This document shows positions 1 to 6,202 of a DNA stretch of 13,657 nucleotides, in pieces. Both the position numbers and the translations under genes were made by a program. The notes beneath the pieces are model-generated. The model saw only the letters and a list, made by a program, of their open reading frames with translations, did not search any database and was not told the DNA's origin. Position 1 is the first letter of the stretch, and every line of letters starts with the position of its first letter. The stretch comes from Haloarculaceae archaeon (GTDB lineage Archaea > Halobacteriota > Halobacteria > Halobacteriales > Haloarculaceae): contig JAQCMX010000045.1 of the NCBI GenBank assembly GCA_028274885.1, positions 1-13,657 of the forward strand, given 5' to 3'.

Positions 1-317
1 TTCGCCGAGCGTTCCGGCGAATTCCGGAACTGACTTACAACCGACTGTATGACTTTTTCGGTCCGAAACTGTTCGGCAAACGTCCGGAACTGCTCTCGCT
101 CGTCGTCCGCGAGAATCTGGCTGTGACGTACTGTCCACCGTGCCGTTCCGTCCTCGAAGACGGTGAGCTCGAAGACAGTGCGGTTGAATTCGTCCGTCTA
201 CTGTGTCGCACTCGTAGGGTCTTGACCGTCGCTGCTTGCCGGTGTTGCGACGATCAACCCTGCCACTGTAAGCGCAACTCCGAGCACTGCCACTCCTACA
301 ATCGCCCGGCGGCGCAT
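1..317 (-). pseudogene. Predicted exported DUF7345-like protein, interrupted by in-frame TAG (partial)
   Basis: Read from an ATG at 317-315, the reverse strand encodes MRRRAIVGVAVLGVALTVAG and onward, an Arg-rich start followed by one hydrophobic helix that looks like a signal peptide or membrane anchor. A short polar linker follows. The frame then meets TAG at 200-198 (codon 40) and continues open for 65 more codons to the window edge, with sequence such as RTVFELTVFEDGTARWTVRH. That second part resembles the N-terminal domain of haloarchaeal DUF7345-type membrane proteins (recognition from memory). The continuity of signal, linker and domain in one frame argues for a real gene with a nonsense mutation or a sequencing error. 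No ATG or GTG lies shortly after the TAG to restart translation. It is divergent from SRP54. The 3' end is outside the window, so the full length and C-terminal domains are unknown. Confidence 0.6.
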
Positions 318-337
318 CTAGTACATATCCTCTGTGG

Positions 338-349
338 TAAATCAAAAAT
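338..349 (-). promoter_or_regulatory. TATA-like box of the interrupted exported-protein gene
   Basis: The reverse-strand sequence ATTTTTGATTTA is the only AT-rich run near the gene. Its centre lies about 27 bases before the ATG at 317, the spacing expected of a haloarchaeal TATA box that gives a leaderless transcript. This is inferred from position and composition only. Confidence 0.5.
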
Positions 350-353
350 GCTG

Positions 354-367
354 CGCACAGCCGTGCG
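354..367. repeat. Short inverted repeat between divergent genes
   Basis: CGCAC (354-358) and GTGCG (363-367) are exact inverted repeats separated by AGCC. The site lies between the TATA-like boxes of two divergent genes, so it could be a small operator or hairpin. A 5-bp stem is easily met by chance in GC-rich DNA, so the call is weak. Confidence 0.25.
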
Positions 368-418
368 ATGTGCCGCCCCGCCATCCGTACCAAAGACGTG
401 ACAGCGTCCGAAAAAAAG

Positions 419-427
419 TCTTTAACA
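419..427 (+). promoter_or_regulatory. TATA-like box of the SRP54 gene
   Basis: TCTTTAACA follows an A-run (413-419). Its centre is about 27 bases before the ATG at 451. No Shine-Dalgarno motif precedes that ATG, so a leaderless transcript is likely. Confidence 0.55.
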
Positions 428-450
428 CCGCCACAGCGTAGATAGCGCAA

Positions 451-1842
451 ATGGTACTCGACGATCTCGGCAGTTCACTCCGGAGCACGCTCGACAATCT
501 CCGTGGCAAATCCCGTATCTCCGAGGAGGATGTCGACGAAATCGTCAAGGAGATCCAGCGCTCGCTCATTCAGGCTGACGTGGATATCGCCCTGGTCCAG
601 GAGCTTTCGGACAACATTAGAATCCGATCGCTCGACGAAGAGCCGCCCGCGGGGACCTCGCCCCGGGACTGGGTGTTGCGCATCGTCTACGAGGAACTGG
701 TGGAGTTTATCGGGGAGTCGACCGAGGTTCCACTCGAAGGACAGACGATCATGCTCGCAGGTCTGTATGGGTCCGGAAAGACGACCACCGCAGCGAAGAT
801 GGCGTGGTGGTTCTCGAAAAAAGGGCTCCGTCCGGCGATCATCCAGACCGACACGGACAGGCCGGGAGCCTACGACCAGGCCAAGCAGATGGCCAAAAAC
901 GCCGAGGTCGACTTCTACGGTGACCCCAACGAGGACGACCCGGTCGCGATCGCCCGCGACGGGCTGGCGGCCACTGCCGACTCGGACGTCCGCATCGTCG
1001 ATACCGCCGGTCGTGACGGTCTAAACCAGGAACTGATCGAGCAGATCGAGCGCATCGCGGCGACTGTAAATCCCGATCGGAACCTCCTCATACTCGACGC
1101 GGCCATGGGACAGAGCGCCAAAGAGCAGGCCCAGGAGTTCGAGGCGTCGATCGGAATCGACGGCGTCGCAATCACGAAACTCGACGGGACTGCGAAAGGT
1201 GGCGGTGCGCTCGCTGCGGTCAACGAAACCGATTCCACAATCGCCTTTCTTGGCACCGGTGAGACGGTCAAGGACATCGAGCGGTTCGAGCCATCCAGTT
1301 TCGTCTCCCGACTGCTCGGAATGGGCGATATCGAGCAGCTCGCAGAGCGCGTCGAACGCGCGATGGAGGAAACCCAGGACGAAGACGAGGAGTGGGAACC
1401 GGAGGATATGCTCGAGGGGCAGTTCACACTGCACGATCTACAAAAGCAAATGGAGGCGATGAACCGCATGGGTCCCCTGGACCAGGTGATGGATATGATC
1501 CCCGGTATGGGTGGGGGACTGATGGACGAACTCCCGGACAACGCGATGGACATCACGGAAGAGCGGATGCGGGATTTCGAGGTCATCATGGGCTCGATGA
1601 CCGAAGCGGAGATGGAAAATCCCCGGATGGTCGGCGCCAGCCGGACAAAGCGCATCGCACGCGGTTCGGGCAAATCTAAAGAGCGGGTTCGTGAACTCCT
1701 CCAGCAGCACAAGATGATGGACCAGACGCTCAAGCAGTTCGGCAATATGGGCGAGGCGGATATGGAGCGGATGATGCAACAGATGCAACAGGGTGGCGGC
1801 CCCGGAGGGCCCGGGGGCATGGGCGGGGGCAATCCGTTCTGA
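451..1842 (+). CDS. srp54: Signal recognition particle GTPase subunit SRP54 (Ffh)
   Basis: This is the GTPase and signal-sequence-binding subunit of the signal recognition particle. With 7S RNA and SRP19 it captures hydrophobic N-terminal segments on the ribosome and docks with FtsY at the membrane. The 463 residues match the archaeal family length. An N domain (about 1-90) is followed by the G domain: P-loop GLYGSGKTTT (104-113, Lys110), the TDTDRPGAYDQ loop, DTAGR (184-188), TKLDG (242-246) with the following TAKGGGAL, and the FLGTGE closing motif. The M domain starts near FTLHDLQKQM (325) and contains the RNA-contacting SRTKRIARGSG segment (397-407). The tail is rich in Met, Gln and Gly and ends GGGNPF. 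The start is fixed by the N-domain sequence and by the AT-rich box 27 bases upstream. Only 19 bases separate its stop from the convergent UPF0201 gene. Nothing looks broken. Confidence 0.97.
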   Translation: MVLDDLGSSLRSTLDNLRGKSRISEEDVDEIVKEIQRSLIQADVDIALVQELSDNIRIRSLDEEPPAGTSPRDWVLRIVYEELVEFIGESTEVPLEGQTIMLAGLYGSGKTTTAAKMAWWFSKKGLRPAIIQTDTDRPGAYDQAKQMAKNAEVDFYGDPNEDDPVAIARDGLAATADSDVRIVDTAGRDGLNQELIEQIERIAATVNPDRNLLILDAAMGQSAKEQAQEFEASIGIDGVAITKLDGTAKGGGALAAVNETDSTIAFLGTGETVKDIERFEPSSFVSRLLGMGDIEQLAERVERAMEETQDEDEEWEPEDMLEGQFTLHDLQKQMEAMNRMGPLDQVMDMIPGMGGGLMDELPDNAMDITEERMRDFEVIMGSMTEAEMENPRMVGASRTKRIARGSGKSKERVRELLQQHKMMDQTLKQFGNMGEADMERMMQQMQQGGGPGGPGGMGGGNPF

Positions 1843-1861
1843 TACGATCGGTTGTAACGGT

Positions 1862-2299
1862 TTACCTCTGTTCGGAACTGCTGTCCTGCTCGGCGGGCTC
1901 AATCGGTTGTCCATCCTCGGTCGGGGGTGCGACGTGATCGATGTACGCCTCGGCGGTTGGTTCCTCCACGCGGACCCGAACCGAGATCGCGCCGACCTCG
2001 CCGGGTTCGTCGACGACGAAGTTGACAACTCCCTGGAAGGCTGCCTGTTTTTTCACCCGGAAGGAGAAACTATCACCCTGAAGAGTATCAAAAAAGACGC
2101 CCCGTGCGGTGTCGAGAATCTCCTGGCGGTGTAGTAGCTCTGAGACGTGATCGAGATCGTGTACGGTGGCAGTCAGTTCACCATGTCGTTTCTCCGGCTC
2201 CGCGGCCGGGAAGAGATTCAGTATCGCGTCTACCACACGAGCTGTGACCTCGGTGTCGTAGACTGGTGTCGTGATCTCGACATCGACGCTGTATATCAT
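1862..2299 (-). CDS. UPF0201 family RNA-binding-like protein
   Basis: A 145-residue protein starting MIYSVDVEITTPVYDTEV. The conserved core around HRQEILDTARGVFFDTLQG (58-75) and FRVKKQAAFQGVVNF (80-94) is typical of the archaeal UPF0201 family (Pfam 'RNA_binding', PF01877), a small alpha/beta fold with no established cellular role. The acidic C-terminal tail (about 110-145, with PAEQDSSSEQR) looks like a haloarchaeal extension. A longer frame opens at 2353, but it would overlap the upstream kinase-like gene by about 40 bases and add 18 residues unlike the family. The ATG at 2299 leaves 13 bases after that gene's stop and matches family starts, so I chose it. It is probably co-transcribed with the UPF0200 gene. 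It converges with SRP54. Confidence 0.88.
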   Translation of the reverse strand: MIYSVDVEITTPVYDTEVTARVVDAILNLFPAAEPEKRHGELTATVHDLDHVSELLHRQEILDTARGVFFDTLQGDSFSFRVKKQAAFQGVVNFVVDEPGEVGAISVRVRVEEPTAEAYIDHVAPPTEDGQPIEPAEQDSSSEQR

Positions 2300-2312
2300 G
2301 GCCTCGGTCCTC

Positions 2313-2885
2313 TCAACTGTTGGTCCGTTCGACTGCCGTGAGTCCATCCTCAAGAAGTGTTCGGATTCGGTCCTGGAACGACTCCAGCGAGTCCGTGTTC
2401 TCGATCGTCAGGTCGGCCATCTCCATCGCTGCCCCCATCCCAAACTCCAGTTCGCGCCGGTCGCGTGCCTCGAGCGATTCCCCGCCCTCGGCCTCGGTTG
2501 CGTCGCGCCTGCGCAGGTCGAGCCGTTTTGACCGGGTTTCGAACGGGACTTCGATGCTGACGAGTCTGAAATCCTCCTCGAACGCTGTCTCGAAGGTTTC
2601 GACCTCGGCGTCGGAACGGATTCCGTCGACAACAACGGTCTCGCTCCTTCCGAGATCCGCTTCGATAACCGGGAGCGACCGTTCGGCGATTGCGGCCGGT
2701 CCGTTTTCCTCACGGAGCGCTTTCGCGACCGTACCGTGGTCGGTTGCTGGATCCAAGCCGCGCTCGCGACACGCTTCCCGGATCACGTCGCCCATCGTCA
2801 CGACCGGGATATCGAGGTTTGCAGCGACCCTCGCTGCCTCGCTTTTACCGCTTCCCGGCAGTCCGACGATACCGATTACCCTCAT
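2313..2885 (-). CDS. UPF0200 P-loop kinase-like protein related to dephospho-CoA kinase
   Basis: A 190-residue protein beginning MRVIGIVGLPGSGKSEAARV, with Walker A GLPGSGKS at residues 8-15 (Lys14). The family pattern follows: PVVTMGDVIREACRERGLDP, the VVVDGIRSDAEVETF strand and turn, and the ERDRRELEFGMGA-type Arg/Glu-rich segment (here EARDRRELEFGMGAAMEMAD). These identify the archaeal UPF0200 group of predicted nucleotide kinases distantly related to CoaE. The family resemblance is clear, but the substrate is unknown, and archaeal CoA synthesis is known to use a different GTP-dependent enzyme, so dephospho-CoA kinase activity should not be assumed. The start is supported by an AT-rich box about 28 bases upstream. 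It heads a probable two-gene transcript with the UPF0201 gene and is divergent from the pilus-like locus. Confidence 0.9.
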   Translation of the reverse strand: MRVIGIVGLPGSGKSEAARVAANLDIPVVTMGDVIREACRERGLDPATDHGTVAKALREENGPAAIAERSLPVIEADLGRSETVVVDGIRSDAEVETFETAFEEDFRLVSIEVPFETRSKRLDLRRRDATEAEGGESLEARDRRELEFGMGAAMEMADLTIENTDSLESFQDRIRTLLEDGLTAVERTNS

Positions 2886-2909
2886 CGCCTGTTGTTTTGC
2901 CGACCCGGC

Positions 2910-2917
2910 AAATAAGA
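2910..2917 (-). promoter_or_regulatory. TATA-like box for the UPF0200-UPF0201 transcript
   Basis: On the reverse strand TCTTATTT lies centred about 28 bases before the ATG at 2885, with no Shine-Dalgarno motif between. This fits a leaderless haloarchaeal promoter. Confidence 0.55.
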
Positions 2918-2955
2918 ACTGTGCCTCACCGATCGGTCAACAGGGCCTGCAAACG

Positions 2956-2963
2956 TTCAAATA
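2956..2963 (+). promoter_or_regulatory. TATA-like box for the coiled-coil gene
   Basis: TTCAAATA is the AT-rich run in this divergent region on the plus side. Its centre is about 27 bases before the ATG at 2987, which helps choose that start among four in-frame ATGs. It is a weak match to a haloarchaeal TATA box. Confidence 0.4.
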
Positions 2964-2986
2964 CGAGCATGGGACCAATGGTTGCC

Positions 2987-3700
2987 ATGGACAAACCCTC
3001 CAAACGCCAGAGCGGTGCCCCCAAAGAACAGAGCCCGATGGAACGACAGGACGATACACTCCGGCGGCGGATCGAGGCACTCGAGCGTGCGGTGACTGAT
3101 GGGGACCACGACCTCTCGACGCTTGCAGAGGACGCCGACATCCACGAGCGACTCCAGACCGTCGAGAGCCGACTCGACGAACTAGAGACGACGGTGACCG
3201 AACTCGACGCGGCGACCCAGGCACTTCGTGGTTACGTCGGCAATCTTCGATCGGTCAACCGGGACGTCGAACGGCAGGCAGAGGCCGCGCTCGCCAAAGC
3301 CGAGAAACTCGAGCCGTCCCCCTCAGGAGACGGTACGAAATCAAAACACGACACAGCAGTCGGGACTGACCGCCATCATCCCGCCAACTCCTCCCGTGGA
3401 ATCCAACAGAGCGATGAGAACACGGGTGACGGCCACGGACGACAAAAAACGACACACTCCGGCCCCGACACGTGCTGTCGCCGGTGTGTCCGACCACAGC
3501 AAGCGGCTGACGACACCGATCCCCTCCAGTCCTCGCGGGGAGGGCGGGGTTCTTCCGCACCCTCGAAAAACGGGACAGTAAACACAGATTCAGCACACGA
3601 CTGCGCGGACGGCCTGTCCCAGACCGACCACCTGGCAACACCTGAACGCGATCACGCAAGCGACCCCGGCCCGCTTGAGCGTCTCAGAGAACTCGTCTGA
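2987..3700 (+). CDS. DUF7310-like coiled-coil protein, first gene of the pilus-like locus
   Basis: A 237-residue soluble protein with no signal peptide or membrane segment. Residues 24-110 carry the recognisable part: RRRIEALERAVTDGD, then a heptad-like coiled coil (about 50-109) containing ALRGYVGNLRSVNRDVERQA. A low-complexity polar linker (about 111-222) rich in Ser, Thr, Gly, His and Asp follows, with a CCRRC cluster (Cys163, 164, 167) and Cys206. It ends in a short helix, LERLRELV. I recognise the haloarchaeal DUF7310 family, which has no known function. Its stop overlaps the next ATG (ATGA at 3700), so the two are translationally coupled, and its position before a secretion ATPase suggests a cytoplasmic accessory or scaffold role (inference). 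In-frame ATGs at 2969, 2978, 2987 and 3038 are possible starts. I chose 2987 from the AT-rich box 27 bases upstream, but 3038 also fits the conserved region. Confidence 0.82.
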   Translation: MDKPSKRQSGAPKEQSPMERQDDTLRRRIEALERAVTDGDHDLSTLAEDADIHERLQTVESRLDELETTVTELDAATQALRGYVGNLRSVNRDVERQAEAALAKAEKLEPSPSGDGTKSKHDTAVGTDRHHPANSSRGIQQSDENTGDGHGRQKTTHSGPDTCCRRCVRPQQAADDTDPLQSSRGGRGSSAPSKNGTVNTDSAHDCADGLSQTDHLATPERDHASDPGPLERLRELV

Positions 3701-4146
3701 TGCTCCGGGTCGTGCTTGCGGTTGCAATGACGGCCACGTTGCTCGCGGTCGGGCTACCCGCAGTCGAAACCGCACGCGTCCAGTACAGCGACGAACGTGT
3801 CGGCGCGGAACTCGACCGCATCGACGCCGCCGCGACCACGTTACGGGAGCGAAACGATCGACCCCCACCCGGATCGGCTGGCCCCCAACGGACGGTGACA
3901 CTTGTCCTACCCGAAAACGCGTGGTCGACAGCCGCTGTCAAACACCTGACCCTCGACGCCCGAAACGCGACTGCATCGCACACGCCAGTTCGGTGGCGCG
4001 TGAGCGGGGGGACCCAACAGACCCAGCGGCTCCACTCGACCTTCGAGACTGGCGGGTTGCTCCGGATCAAAAGCGGCGGCAGACACCGCCTGATCCTACA
4101 GTTACAGGCTGACGGCAGCGTCCGGATCGAGCGTCCGGACGTTTAA
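3700..4146 (+). CDS. DUF7311-like small membrane-anchored protein
   Basis: A 148-residue protein starting MLRVVLAVAMTATLLAVGLP, an N-terminal hydrophobic helix with almost no leader. An amphipathic helix follows (VETARVQYSDERVGAELDRIDAAATTLRE, about 21-50) and then a beta-rich domain (RTVTLVLPENAW, PVRWRVSGGTQ, HRLILQLQADGSVRIERP). This hydrophobic helix, amphipathic helix and beta-domain order is pilin- or pseudopilin-like, but no clear class III cleavage motif precedes the hydrophobic part. I recognise it as the DUF7311 family that accompanies DUF7310 in haloarchaea, function unknown. The start overlaps the upstream stop (ATGA). Its stop codon TAA is part of the AT-rich box that may drive the next gene. 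Confidence 0.8.
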   Translation: MLRVVLAVAMTATLLAVGLPAVETARVQYSDERVGAELDRIDAAATTLRERNDRPPPGSAGPQRTVTLVLPENAWSTAAVKHLTLDARNATASHTPVRWRVSGGTQQTQRLHSTFETGGLLRIKSGGRHRLILQLQADGSVRIERPDV

Positions 4147-4149
4147 ATT
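4142..4149 (+). promoter_or_regulatory. Internal TATA-like box before the ATPase gene
   Basis: TTTAAATT overlaps the stop codon of the preceding gene and is centred about 26-27 bases before the ATG at 4172. There is no Shine-Dalgarno motif before that ATG. Together these suggest a separate leaderless promoter for the ATPase-platform pair. Confidence 0.5.
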
Positions 4150-4159
4150 CGATCCCGCG

Positions 4160-4170
4160 ACCAGACCACC
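4160..4170 (+). repeat. ACCAGACCACC element just before the ATPase start
   Basis: ACCAGACCACC lies here, one base before the ATG at 4172. The identical 11-mer occurs at 7986-7996, again one base before a start codon (7998). Both lie between an AT-rich box and the start. Its role is unknown. Confidence 0.55.
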
Positions 4171-4171
4171 T

Positions 4172-6202
4172 ATGTCTGACCTGTTTCCCCGCCTGATCGA
4201 CTCGCTCCGGGCAGCAACGGGGGCCGAACCTGCTGCCAGCGGCTGTGGCTGCCAACCGTCATTTCGGGACAACACTCTCGTCGTCGATGCAACCGACTGT
4301 GAGTCCCAGGGTGAACTCGCTGCAAGCGAGGCGTGCCGGCGGACAGTTGTCGACGCGCTCACCGAACGGGACGTGGAACGCGTCCAGGTCGAAGCCGGAG
4401 GTGTTCAGCGCTCCTACGAGGACGACGCCGCCGCGCTGCTCGTCGCAGCCGGCCGGTTCGTGGAGGCAGCGACGTTCCACGACCAGCGCCTCGCAGACCG
4501 GGCCAGACGCGACCCGCTCGGGGCCTGCCACGAGGCAGTCGGTCGGGCCGACGCGGTGGCGCAGATCGCGGCTCAAACGGGGCTTGCGGTCCTGGCAGAA
4601 CGGGCGGACGGATACCAGAACGCTCTGTCACCGTTCGTCGGGCCGACTGTGAGTCGCTGGCGGGTCGAGGAGCAGCCGCCGCCGGGTGCAACGCTCGTAG
4701 CGACGCGTGATCTCCCGACCGGTGCGACTGTCAGACACTACGAGTCAAGCGGTGCCGTTCCCCGCTACCACCTCCAGCCACCCGAGCGGACCCTCTCGGA
4801 GCAGGCGCTGTGGCTTCTCGACCGAGCCCACGGGTGTCTTGCAAACGGAGGACCCGACGGCGGCAGTCGCGCACCCGCACGAGCCGTGCGTAGGACTATC
4901 TCCGGTCCCTCCCAGGCCGACGTCCCGGTTGAGGAGGTCGCCTCTATCCTCACAAAACACGCCCGTGGATACGGCCTGCTCGAAGATCTGTTTGCCGACC
5001 AGCGGCTTAGCGACGCCTTCCTCACCCCGCCCGTGGTCTCGAACTGTCTGCGTGTCACCGTCGACGGTGAGACGATGCGGACGAACGTCCGCCTGACAGC
5101 GTCCGGCGTCGACGCGCTCGCCTCCCGGTTTCGTCGCGAGAGCGGCCGCGCGTTCTCGCGAGCGGACCCGACACTCGATGCGACCGCGGATATCGCCGGA
5201 CGCAGGATCCGCGTCGCGGGCGTAACTGAACCCACGAGTGCAGGGACTGGATTTGCCTTTCGGGCACACGATCGGGCTATCTGGACACTCCCCAAGCTCG
5301 TCGGGAACGGGACGATAACGCCACGGGCGGGCGCGTTACTCTCGATTGCGGTTGAGCGCGGTGCAGCGGTGTTGATCGCCGGTCCCCGGGGTGCTGGCAA
5401 GACGACGATGCTCGGAGCCTTGCTCTGGGAGCTGCCGTCTGCGGTTCGGATGGTCGTGATCGAAGACACACCCGAGTTGCCGGTCGAACCACTGCAGACC
5501 TCGGGACGGGACGTTCAGAGTCTCCGTGTCCACGAGGACTCCGACGAACTCTCCGCAGCCGAGACCTTGCGGACGGCGCTCCGACTCGGTGATGGGGCAC
5601 TTGTCGTCGGCGAGGTCCGCGGTGAGGAGGCAGCCGTTCTCTACGAGGCAATGCGGGTCGGTGCCAGCAGCGAGGCGGTCCTGGGAACGATTCACGGCGA
5701 TGGCGCGCCAGCAGTGTTCGAGCGCGTCGTGTCCGACCTTGGAGTGGCTGCGTCTGCATTTGCTGCGACCGATCTGGTTGTCACACTGGAGACCGCGGAC
5801 GGAAGCACTCGCCGCGTCAAACGCATTGAGGAGGTCGCGGCCCCCACCGACGACTCGGTTGGACGAGAGAAACCGCGGTTCGAACCGCTGTTCGACCGCA
5901 CGGACGCGGATCTCGTGGGGACGGGACGGATAAACCGGGGAAACAGTCCAGTCGTCGACGCACTATCACGTCCCTCGGAGTCCTACGCTGACGTCCAGAC
6001 GGAGCTCACCGCCCGCACACGGCTTCTCGGGGAGTTAGCGGACCGGGAACGCTTCGATACAGGCACGGGCCCGCTGAGCGACCGGATCCACAGAACGCAA
6101 GAGACAGCTCTCGGGGCTGGGGAGGCGCCGAGGGGTACAAGACCGACGACGGATCAGAGTGTGGACAACGCCCCATCCGGGACAGAAGGGGAGGCTGAAT
6201 GA
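4172..6202 (+). CDS. Type II/IV secretion system ATPase (TadA/PilB/GspE-type)
   Basis: A 676-residue hexameric-type motor ATPase that should power assembly of a pilus-like or secretion filament at the cytoplasmic face of the membrane. The C-terminal motor has Walker A GPRGAGKTT (404-412, Lys410), the Asp box IEDTPELP (Glu431, Asp432), Walker B with DGALVVGEVRGEE (474-486) and the His box GTIHGDG (His508). The N-terminal half is long and unusual: four cysteines at 25, 27, 43 and 55 (CGC, then two more) look like a metal site. The middle (about 245-400) includes VASILTKHARGYGLLEDLF and the SNCLRVTVDGE strand typical of the pre-motor domain. A C-terminal extension of over 100 residues is polar and probably flexible. 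It is followed by the platform gene with an overlapping ATGA, which fixes the functional pairing. Archaellum FlaI is less likely because the partner genes are not archaellum genes. Confidence 0.93.
   Translation: MSDLFPRLIDSLRAATGAEPAASGCGCQPSFRDNTLVVDATDCESQGELAASEACRRTVVDALTERDVERVQVEAGGVQRSYEDDAAALLVAAGRFVEAATFHDQRLADRARRDPLGACHEAVGRADAVAQIAAQTGLAVLAERADGYQNALSPFVGPTVSRWRVEEQPPPGATLVATRDLPTGATVRHYESSGAVPRYHLQPPERTLSEQALWLLDRAHGCLANGGPDGGSRAPARAVRRTISGPSQADVPVEEVASILTKHARGYGLLEDLFADQRLSDAFLTPPVVSNCLRVTVDGETMRTNVRLTASGVDALASRFRRESGRAFSRADPTLDATADIAGRRIRVAGVTEPTSAGTGFAFRAHDRAIWTLPKLVGNGTITPRAGALLSIAVERGAAVLIAGPRGAGKTTMLGALLWELPSAVRMVVIEDTPELPVEPLQTSGRDVQSLRVHEDSDELSAAETLRTALRLGDGALVVGEVRGEEAAVLYEAMRVGASSEAVLGTIHGDGAPAVFERVVSDLGVAASAFAATDLVVTLETADGSTRRVKRIEEVAAPTDDSVGREKPRFEPLFDRTDADLVGTGRINRGNSPVVDALSRPSESYADVQTELTARTRLLGELADRERFDTGTGPLSDRIHRTQETALGAGEAPRGTRPTTDQSVDNAPSGTEGEAE
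6188..6194 (+). promoter_or_regulatory. Ribosome binding site of the platform gene
   Basis: GGGGAGG lies inside the end of the ATPase gene. It is 4 bases from the ATG at 6199 and 7 bases from the ATG at 6202, so the second may be the true initiator. It supports coupled translation rather than a separate transcript. Confidence 0.55.

Noticed and set aside
198..200. TAG read as pyrrolysine
   Set aside because: Nothing in the window supports a pyrrolysine system. A nonsense mutation or sequence error is simpler.
123..401. Plus-strand cysteine-rich 92-residue open frame
   Set aside because: It is antisense to the signal-peptide gene at 1-317, has no family resemblance or promoter, and its many cysteines are unlike haloarchaeal proteins.
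915..1832. Long minus-strand open frame inside SRP54
   Set aside because: It is a Ser/Pro/Arg-rich shadow created by high GC third positions opposite a certain gene.
1843..1861. Terminator between SRP54 and the convergent gene
   Set aside because: The 19 bases contain neither a convincing hairpin nor a T-run, so no terminator is claimed.
2690..2986. Upstream extension of the coiled-coil gene
   Set aside because: It runs antisense through the UPF0200 kinase-like gene and through the divergent promoter region.
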